Of a stretch of DNA of 64,000 bases, positions 60,301 to 64,000 are shown piece by piece (position 1 is the first letter of the stretch; every line of letters begins with the position of its first letter). The DNA is from Oxytricha trifallax (taxonomy: Eukaryota; Ciliophora; Spirotrichea; Sporadotrichida; Oxytrichidae), in assembly GCA_000711775.1 (NCBI GenBank), contig ARYC01019199.1, positions 1-64,000 on the forward strand, read 5' to 3'. A program made the position numbers and the translations under genes. Under the pieces are notes generated by a model. It was not told the DNA's origin. It worked only from the letters and a program-made list of their open reading frames with translations, and did not search any database.

Positions 60301-62290
60301 AAACGTTGAAATTTTTATTATTTTAAATTGGTGAACTTCTTGGTAAAGGGAGTTTTATCAAATATAACATTTTTAATTTAATAAACAAGGAAGCTTCCCC
60401 ATGTTGTGACTAAAGATTGGCCAATAAATATTTCCTTTACTTTATCTTGGAAATGATAAAATAAATTATTTTTAATTAGCAAGTTGATTTTATCATGTCA
60501 GTTATTTACTATAATGAATTTTAAACAAAAATGTATTGATTCATAATTTTTATAATCTATTGTGAAACTTATATTCCACTTAAGCCGATGAGATTTAACA
60601 AAAAGTCCATTGTAGCTTTATAATATATATTTTAAATACTCCTAAAATTTTTGAACTTTTAGTGAAAGCGTCTTTCTGGATTTAATTTGATAGGCAAAAC
60701 TTTACTTTATAATCATAAAAATAACTCGAAAAATTTTAACTTATTTTCATGTTTGCAATATTTCAAAATTTATTCTGATGTCAGCTATTAATTTAAAAGA
60801 TTTTTCGATAGTCATTATTTATAAAATTACTATTTTTATTTGGAAAGCCTAATTATAGAACTTTCTTCATCCAAGAAATTTTTCATTCTTGGAGGCTGAT
60901 CTTCTAGTTTGAGGGATCTTTAGAGTAAGTCTCCATTTATTTATATTATTATATATATTTTATATTTTAATTTAATTACAAATTTTTTTTCTATATTAGA
61001 CAATTATTTTGATGATAATCTCGAGGGACAATTATTTTAAAGTATGTACGTCGATAATTTTTTCTGATAATTTTCTTGTATTTTTTCAACAATTTTTATA
61101 AAAAACATTCCTACTTAACTTTTAATAATTCTTGATAGATTTAGGTATATTCTAGGAGGATTCAGAACAATGTTTTTTTTCTTTAAAAAAGTCACCCAAA
61201 AAAAGAAAAAAAGATTAGTAATAAATCCTCTTGGAACTATGATAATCAAAATGGATTTTTGAGATTCCTCAATTAAGGTAAGTAGAAATGAAAAAATGTG
61301 ATTAAAAAAAAGTTTTTTTAAAAAGTTTTAATTAAAAACAGTTCAGATAATATAGCATCTGCCACGAATGGTTTTTTGACTATATTTTTATTAAACTTAA
61401 AATTAATCATAAATTATATATTTAAATCACAGTCTTCCAGACCTGATGTTTCAACTTTGAACTCCTAAAACATTTTTGAAGGAATTGAAAGTGATGAATG
61501 ATCGCCTTTATATTACGCTTCTAATTTGTTTAAGGTTACTGAACTAGATTAGCTTTAAACGAATCTATTTGCAGAGAAAATATAATTGACCGAAATAAAA
61601 TGTGTTTTTTTTCATTTAGATACTTCTAATGGAAGATTTGTAAACTTTAAACGCTAACATTACTTTTTATTATGCTTTTATGAAATGATAATATATATAT
61701 ACTTGCGGAGTCAATAACTACAGTGAAAGCATTTTGATAATTAAAATGTACTTGCTTTGTATCCATTATAACCTACCATGCTTCCAAATATTGATGATGA
61801 GTCTCTATCGATGAACTTTGAGCCTCTTCCCATTTATGTTAAGTTACCTATGCCTCTAAATCCTTGCTTAATGATATCATTTAGAACTATGTGCATCACA
61901 AACCTATTCATAAAACTGGACAAAATAAATGGTTAATCGGATTAAACATTAAATGGCTATCTCATAGAAATAAAATATATATTATTCTTTTTTTAAAGTC
62001 ACGGCGTGTTCCTCCATCTTTGTAGACTTGAGGAACTTATCAGTGAAGAATACCTTTGTGTTGCTTACGATTCTAATCACGTAGTCATTTTTCTCGAGCT
62101 GTATGTTCACTATGATATCCTCCTCAAGTTCAACAGGGGTGAAGATTGTACGACCATTTTCCAAAAATAGACCCATTGCTATATTCAGGCTTCTACAAGC
62201 TGATCCCATAACTTGTAGCCAGAGTGAGCAAATATATAAATTGACTTATACCTACACTACTGCTCGATGTAAGGCATATATAATCTAATA
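33306..62290 (-). CDS. PIWI-clade Argonaute gene interrupted by IESs (germline copy)
   Basis: Assembled from MDSs on the minus strand. N-domain near 62.2-61.75 kb (LFLENGRTIFTPVELEED, IGNLTQMGRGSKFIDR). PAZ at 60.45-60.34 and 38.22-38.07 kb (FIGQSLVTTWGSF, VIFDKTP, GDTFTVAQYFKK, IYLAPELC). Linker and MID at 38.0-37.3 and 35.1 kb (DEISQEDFQMREIMQK, KLGIFVGQPILIEI, KIVVILVPNFRIYKDF). PIWI at 34.9-33.3 kb (KQINSKLQGD, HTMLLGIDVGHS, HLILYRD, ISQFRQAINENYNK, NLQNPPPGCIIDS, NWQGPIKVPAPCVY), ending ESLHFL and TGA 33,306-33,308. Thirteen candidate IESs with direct-repeat pointers restore this order; three single-base slips in A/T runs remain. The catalytic His of PTH is Pro here (VPTPFF). The N-terminus and 60.5-61.7 kb are unresolved. 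Likely role: small-RNA guided genome rearrangement. Confidence 0.85.
33402..33478 (-). other. Candidate IES 1 of the PIWI gene (77 bp, pointer AT)
   Basis: Removing it joins PAPCVY to AHKIAELF, the usual PIWI C-terminus. The pointer is only AT, the weakest in the series, but the protein match is exact. Confidence 0.75.
33646..33797 (-). other. Candidate IES 2 (152 bp, pointer TGATA)
   Basis: TGATA (TATCA on the plus strand) at 33,641-33,645 and 33,793-33,797. Excision joins YDFYLI to SHQTTQSCAVPT in frame. Confidence 0.88.
33913..34003 (-). other. Candidate IES 3 (91 bp, pointer CATA)
   Basis: TATG on the plus strand at 33,909-33,912 and 34,000-34,003. Contains an (AT)n run. Joins EAIYHS to HRFIVDYYQQN in frame. 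Confidence 0.75.
34113..34282 (-). other. Candidate IES 4 (170 bp, pointer AGTT)
   Basis: AACT on the plus strand at 34,109-34,112 and 34,279-34,282. Excision joins LILYRDV to VGDSMRRQV, rebuilding the YRDGVGxxQ region of the active site. Confidence 0.9.
34419..34494 (-). other. Candidate IES 5 (76 bp, pointer TATTTAT)
   Basis: Seven-base pointer at 34,412-34,418 and 34,488-34,494. It joins SQCLPNYL to the NIELISKNLTNAL block only if one A is missing from a run near 34,393, so the pointer is good but the frame needs checking. Confidence 0.6.
34622..34720 (-). other. Candidate IES 6 (99 bp, pointer ACACA)
   Basis: TGTGT on the plus strand at 34,617-34,621 and 34,716-34,720. Joins IFNKL to HTMLLGIDVGHS in frame, just before the first catalytic Asp. 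Confidence 0.9.
34894..34961 (-). other. Candidate IES 7 (68 bp, pointer GCA)
   Basis: TGC on the plus strand at 34,891-34,893 and 34,959-34,961. Joins RIYKDFKA to CLYHLICYQ in frame. A TTC pointer nearby is an alternative. Confidence 0.6.
35094..37318 (-). other. Candidate IES 8 (2,225 bp, pointer TAAAACA), contains a LINE
   Basis: TGTTTTA on the plus strand at 35,087-35,093 and 37,312-37,318. Excision joins QPILIEIQ to NTRDKKEFEVE in frame. Most of the insert is a LINE 3' fragment. Confidence 0.88.
35300..36815 (+). mobile_element. LINE 3' fragment ending in (ATT)n
   Basis: Plus-strand frames are protein-like but broken (YFDRIPAMYHSNQ near 35.5 kb, LQEIITKPGTSLFNFLEVKK near 36.2 kb). The end reads GGGTCCCTAGAGAACTCAAT, then (ATT)n to 36,812. 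The same tail closes the window at 63,940-64,000. It is 5'-truncated and lies wholly inside IES 8. Confidence 0.65.
37388..37493 (-). other. Candidate IES 9 (106 bp, pointer TTCAT)
   Basis: ATGAA on the plus strand at 37,383-37,387 and 37,489-37,493. Joins FDCDQKN to FIQMIAGCDKLG in frame. Confidence 0.9.
37531..37684 (-). other. Candidate IES 10 (154 bp, pointer AAATGA)
   Basis: TCATTT on the plus strand at 37,525-37,530 and 37,679-37,684. Joins EIINYGPN to DKWIFDCD in frame. Confidence 0.88.
37742..37826 (-). other. Candidate IES 11 (85 bp, pointer TATA)
   Basis: TATA at 37,738-37,741 and 37,823-37,826. Joins KPKIKI to ISVPRIRINNG in frame. A low-complexity pointer, so moderately sure. 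Confidence 0.7.
38011..38073 (-). other. Candidate IES 12 (63 bp, pointer AATAT)
   Basis: ATATT on the plus strand at 38,006-38,010 and 38,069-38,073. Joins YLAPELCN to MDGIPDEIS in frame, a classic PIWI junction (PELCxxTG). Confidence 0.9.
38400..39360 (+). pseudogene. Old TBE transposase gene
   Basis: Homologous to 42.57-43.56 kb along its length. Recognisable blocks are IYDFEAVFIFNTFRKKSWY-like near 38.87 kb, VIEFYWSNIKTHNKN (the Glu block, near 39.2 kb) and TTVCAREGRMNVY at the end. Several frame breaks and substitutions. Confidence 0.75.
39400..40250 (-). pseudogene. Old TBE ORF2 (22-kDa) gene
   Basis: Collinear with 43.58-44.35 kb of the complete TBE, including the tiny-intron region (around 39,625). 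Diverged and frame-broken. Confidence 0.65.
40516..41480 (+). pseudogene. Non-LTR-type reverse transcriptase fragment
   Basis: AQGIRLSPC and LFNIYLQDALYSQ are the palm motif region before the active site. LIAFAEDILVNIKDL follows, where FADD would be expected (here FAED). HNLKLNTKKTVFLS is the block after it. A one-base slip near 40,555 splits the first block. The N-terminal part is cut off at the junction with the old TBE. Downstream sequence has LINE-like thumb character but is broken. Confidence 0.7.
42568..43561 (+). CDS. TBE 42-kDa transposase
   Basis: DDE blocks IKFIHADEAVFTF (first Asp, near 43,010), VDNLSVHKTKES (second Asp, near 43,265) and NVPYSPQFNGIEFYW (Glu, near 43,360). The tail is TTVCAREGRINVYK; TGA at 43,559-43,561. 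One T appears to be missing at 43,260 just before DNLSVHK, and the N-terminal 60 codons have one or two slips. Confidence 0.88.
43575..44350 (-). CDS. TBE 22-kDa ORF2 with two tiny introns
   Basis: ATG at 44,350 (MESLNDQMKRVEAQE). Blocks FRSKQDLYRYLTLH, GLFLPTMEGTKVSFL, EKKAFKNTEIKLIEIP, PERNFFFGVL and LKKHPYLS. Intron 1 (44,215-44,250, 36 nt, GTAAG...CAG) and intron 2 (43,802-43,825, 24 nt, GTAAG...GTAG) restore the frame; the tail after intron 2 is GTGIYLMKEHAKVHRER. A missing base after FGVL remains. The 3' end is not fixed because no TGA follows soon. Function unknown. Confidence 0.8.
44904..46340 (+). CDS. TBE 57-kDa zinc-finger/kinase
   Basis: N-terminus MAVNLNRRAALLGAGQ. Two C2H2 fingers at 45.17-45.36 kb (CEDCQNHFSTEQSLKRHLKE; CTTCMKSYTHSAKVKRHMQK). 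The kinase-like domain from 45.5 kb has LREAQRKD in the N-lobe, YVHRDLKPENVML (catalytic loop), VVIDFNRA (DFN for DFG) and RTPGYFPIREKW. Two frame slips (45,110 and 45,480) and a TGA after DFNRA interrupt this copy. Confidence 0.85.
46788..47275 (+). CDS. Unknown charged protein
   Basis: Overlaps the end of the Ulp1-like frame in another frame: MFNLEIVFTKMEIGRSGK, ERKSELIWKVADDEMESS, then a Lys/Glu-rich tail ending near 47,275. No domain recognised. Probably the last gene of the same retroelement. Confidence 0.4.
47491..48332. repeat. Left terminal inverted repeat of the 11.2-kb element
   Basis: Matches 57,896-58,727 in inverse, roughly 92-95% identical by eye. Includes a TATCCTGAAGATATC run near 48,120. 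Confidence 0.85.
48420..52480 (+). CDS. Large cargo protein(s), beta-helix-like, broken frames
   Basis: Long Asn/Gly-rich frames. A clean block, 48,998-49,459, begins FYSGGIFHLHFNKYDD and ends HENCFDKMV and TGA. Further blocks: RDPLMRFYQCERTYVNFP, AKVFILRFKKPYYN, NTFTNNHVQHGGAISYEYC (near 50.67 kb) and IGGINYGGYYIQRAQ (near 51.62 kb). The NxFxxN...GGAI pattern is that of right-handed beta-helix surface proteins. Interrupted by a foldback element (50,876-51,139) and several frame changes. May be more than one gene. Confidence 0.45.
50876..51139. repeat. Foldback element, 264 bp, with AAAACCCC ends
   Basis: Inverted arms starting AAAACCCCATTA and ending TAATGGGGTTTT. The ends show one telomere-type repeat, as in TBE. 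Nested in the cargo gene. Confidence 0.85.
52640..53472 (+). CDS. DDE transposase of the 11.2-kb element, catalytic Glu lost
   Basis: KFIYVDEVVFNSHSQKYK (first Asp), FMDNLQIHKSKEVV (second Asp), YNAPYSSQFHSIKGGFSIIK, where the catalytic Glu position holds Lys (AAA). TGA at 53,470-53,472. The middle third is frame-broken. Closest in the window to the transposase at 2.9-3.95 kb. Confidence 0.8.
53480..54230 (-). CDS. ORF2 of the 11.2-kb element with two tiny introns
   Basis: Blocks DWYRFLKNH, GYCLPDYKNTTIRFLRDFL, INIIEVPHYPEFKIENIL, VKDDSNIMRHLNYHSD and KGKRLSMLKVQPKAKRQ. Intron 1 (54,137-54,167, 31 nt) and intron 2 (53,709-53,744, 36 nt) fall exactly where those of the ORF2 at 2.1-2.86 kb fall. 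Uninterrupted otherwise. The clearest example of the family here. Confidence 0.82.
54830..56306 (+). CDS. Zinc-finger/kinase gene of the 11.2-kb element, degraded
   Basis: The N-terminal part is Lys-rich with a poor finger remnant (IKCEASIKYQPTLHS). The kinase part keeps LQKFNILHRDLKPEN and SQSCDIYALGLIIPEYIVG, but the DFN region is deleted. TGA at 56,304-56,306. Corresponds to the 57-kDa gene of TBE. Confidence 0.65.
56390..58212 (+). CDS. Second beta-helix-like cargo gene, ends in the terminal repeat
   Basis: Blocks AKSIESGGLVLQNLEHM, YINSGLQGGFLHLAQVN, FTIKIVFMNSNTSINSC, VIGGAVLYSNHQNTEIQL; the tail SFTQFISDEKLKCLIVRK lies inside the right terminal repeat, with TGA at 58,210-58,212. Cys/Asn/Gly pattern as in the left cargo gene. 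Several frame changes. Confidence 0.45.
57896..58727. repeat. Right terminal inverted repeat of the 11.2-kb element
   Basis: Inverse of 47,491-48,332. The last cargo gene reads into it and stops at 58,210-58,212. Confidence 0.85.
58740..60190 (+). pseudogene. Old TBE zinc-finger/kinase gene
   Basis: Collinear with 44.9-46.34 kb. LKRHIKKIHSG (finger), then DLKPENVMLNMCSLEVIVID with DFN, then TPGYF. Many changes. Belongs to the right half of the old TBE. Confidence 0.8.
60470..61730 (-). other. Unresolved part of the PIWI gene (N-terminal linker and IESs)
   Basis: Between the PAZ block (FIGQSLVTTW, 60.42 kb) and the N-domain block (TVVIDSAS, 61.73 kb). Minus-strand coding-like pieces such as SSLSIPSKMFQEFKVE (61.47 kb) suggest further MDSs separated by AT-rich IESs, but I could not fix pointers. 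Confidence 0.4.
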
Positions 62291-62448
62291 TTGATTACAT
62301 TAAATAAGTGAATTTTCATCATTATCTGGACTGATTTAAGTCTCACATTGATAGACAAAGCAAGAATTAAAATATTTACCAGGAATTAGAGATTAATCAA
62401 GTTATTCTAAAAAATTATTAACTTAGAAAGTTAAGTAAAAGAGTTGGA

Positions 62449-62545
62449 ACGAGGAGGGATAGTCGAACCGTTCTAACCAAGAGGCAAAAATTTTGTCTCA
62501 CTAGTCCGAAAAGCGAACTTCCCCCAGCTGGATTGCAAGATCCAG
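62449..62545 (-). ncRNA. Possible structured RNA segment
   Basis: GC-richer stretch with three successive short hairpins on the minus strand: CTGGAT/ATCCAG, AGTTCG/CGGACT, and GAGACAAAA/TTTTTGCCTC. GGTTCGACTAT downstream resembles a pol III B box. It does not fold as a normal tRNA. Could be a SINE or LINE 5' region instead. Confidence 0.25.
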
Positions 62546-62849
62546 AGGTGTGTTTTAACAAAGAAGTACATACATACTCATGAGTGGCCATTAATCATAG
62601 AGTATGTCAGATTTGACACCCTTATATCAGTACATTCTTTTAGCACCCGTTCACAACTCAGCTAGGTACTATACACAACCCTAGCACAACCGGAGCACTC
62701 ACTCAATATAAGGTTTTCTTAATTTTCGAATTGATTACCTAGAGTCCAGCCAACAAAACCAACTAAAACAGTGAGCTTACGTCCAATTAGCTCACTTACC
62801 TAGCTCCACACCAACCTTAAAAAAATCCACTCTCTGTTCATGATGGCAT

Positions 62850-64000
62850 TTTCAACTTCAACTAGGATTGAGGCCTGACCGAAAAAATTCAGTCATATAG
62901 TTTCAAACATCTATCAATCAAGACTACAAAGAAATAAGTAAGGGAAAAAGATTTTAACACTGTCAAAAAACCTCACAGAACAAATAATCCCTTCAACTAG
63001 ATTTCCTCAACCTCAACAATCTAAGTTCGGCCAGAACCTAAAACGACCATTTTCTCTCTATACAATAGAGAACGCTCTAAGATATGTTTTGGAAGGAATG
63101 ACTCCCAAATTTCTAAAATACGTCACGCAATAAAAAAATTTCTTTTTCCAGTACTAAATAGGAAAACTAAATAAGAACTAAATTAATAGAGAATCACCCA
63201 AAACATTAATAATAAGTTGACCAAAGATATGAGGGGAATCACCCCAAAAACTTATCTATCAATTTAATAATGAAATATATTTAGTCACTATATCAACTAA
63301 CAATGTTTACTAAAGGGAGTAGGCACCACATTAAAACAAAAGGTATTTATAAACAAAATATAAAAACTCTGGCCCAAAGCCAGAGATTCTTACTTTTGAA
63401 AACCCAGAAACCCCTAAACCCCATAGATTTATGAGTTAAATCTGGATATTACCTAATACAATTAATAAAACATATTAAATAATACATTAAAGATTAGGGA
63501 ATTTTATGTATTATATAATAATAAATTAATCAAAAAGATGTTTTAGGAAGTGGGTTTATATGATTTGAAAATCAATGGGAGATGGTGCCCTATCTGCAGC
63601 TCCGTAGATTGCATGGAAAACAATTACAGAACGCTGAGAGCCTTTGATGAAACTATGCAAGAACTCGAAGAATATGTAGAGTTCGGAGTGTACGATGGAG
63701 TTAGATCCATTGACAGAGAAGAAGAAGAGAGAGATTGACAAACATGTACTCAATTTCTACAGAGAAAGAGTATACTTAAGACAGTTGTGGGCTCACAAGA
63801 ATTCATTATTTTGATTGAATTTTTAAAGAATTAATTGAAATAGAATCAACGATGAGACAACAAAAGAGATTGAACAGATCAGATGATTTAAATAATATTA
63901 AAAGGGCTTGACCCTTATATGCTTTAAAGCTTATTGATAGGGGGTCCCCAGAGACCTCAATGTGATCAAATTATTATTATTTATTATTATTATTATTATT
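62850..64000 (+). mobile_element. LINE 3' region ending in (ATT)n at the window edge
   Basis: Plus-strand protein-like blocks (SKIRHAIKKFLFPVLNRKTK near 63.13 kb) are broken. The end reads GGGGTCCCCAGAGACCTCAA, then (ATT)n to the last base. The tail is shared with 36,760-36,812, so both belong to one LINE family. Confidence 0.55.
63537..63738 (+). CDS. Small CxxC protein, likely LINE C-terminus
   Basis: MFQEVGLYDLKINGRWCPIC then SSVDCMENNYRTL: a CPIC...C zinc-knuckle-like start followed by an acidic helix (ETMQELEEYVEFG). TGA at 63,736-63,738. About 265 bp upstream of the ATT tail, fitting the last domain of a LINE ORF. Confidence 0.4.

Larger units (their letters stand above)
38224..60347 (-). 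other. Candidate IES 13 (22.1 kb, pointer TTTA) inside the PAZ domain
   Basis: TAAA on the plus strand at 38,220-38,223 and 60,344-60,347. Excision joins VIFDKTP to FKLFSNSEGDTF in frame, matching the spacing of PAZ domains. The insert is an old TBE (38,232-60,287) with 8 bp and 60 bp of flanks, itself filled with other elements. The pointer is short; the protein continuity is the stronger evidence. Confidence 0.75.

Noticed and set aside
62449-62545. tRNA gene on the minus strand
   Set aside because: B-box-like GGTTCGACTAT and an anticodon-like hairpin are present, but stem lengths do not fit a cloverleaf. Kept only as a weak structured-RNA candidate.
63556-63753. Minus-strand open frame
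   Set aside because: Complement of the CPIC-containing plus-strand frame, which has better composition and LINE context.

Overview
The window reads as germline (micronuclear) DNA of an oxytrichid-type hypotrich ciliate such as Oxytricha or Stylonychia. Three things in the sequence support this. (1) Dozens of protein-like frames stay open only if TAA and TAG mean glutamine and TGA alone is stop. (2) It carries TBE-type transposons with C4A4 telomere-like ends, 3-bp ANT target duplications and the known 42/22/57-kDa gene trio. (3) A PIWI-clade Argonaute gene is cut by many short AT-rich inserts flanked by small direct repeats (pointers), and deleting each insert plus one repeat keeps the conserved frame. 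These are internal eliminated segments (IESs). Most conventional start-to-stop frames are therefore too short to show the real genes.

Layout. 1-4.0 kb holds most of a TBE-like element. It has the TBE gene order (transposase, small ORF2, zinc-finger effector), but the effector is a C2H2 zinc finger fused to an MT-A70 adenine methyltransferase rather than to a kinase. 4.0-15.4 kb is AT-rich, with several glutamine-rich coding patches I cannot name and a 956-bp foldback element. 15.4-16.8 kb has a second zinc-finger/MT-A70 gene with a degenerate catalytic motif, followed by an orphan G4T4 end. 16.9-22.1 kb has an IS630/Tc1-type transposase, another ORF2, a foldback element, a coiled-coil gene and a second orphan G4T4 end. 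22.8-25.7 kb has gene fragments, a truncated TBE and a GC-richer island. 25.7-29.6 kb has a foldback element with AAT duplications directly 5' of a decayed SWR1/INO80-type Snf2 gene. 30.1-32.9 kb is a large glutamine-rich gene on the minus strand.

The second half is mainly one gene. The PIWI gene runs on the minus strand from about 62.3 kb (N-domain) to 33.3 kb (C-terminus). I find 13 candidate IESs of 63 bp to 22.1 kb with pointers of 2-7 bp. The largest, 38,224-60,347, is an old TBE. Inside it lie a reverse-transcriptase/Ulp1-like region, a younger complete TBE (4,097 bp) and an 11.2-kb element with ~840-bp inverted repeats. That last element has the TBE gene trio plus large cargo genes resembling beta-helix surface proteins. 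Another IES contains a LINE 3' fragment, and a related LINE tail closes the window.

How it fits together: in these ciliates PIWI proteins and their small RNAs decide which DNA is kept or removed in the new macronucleus. Here a PIWI gene is itself interrupted by transposons that must be removed before it can be read. The transposons share a rapidly varying effector slot (kinase or adenine methyltransferase) and an ORF2 with tiny conserved introns. Many single-base frame slips lie in A or T runs, so some may be long-read assembly errors rather than real decay.
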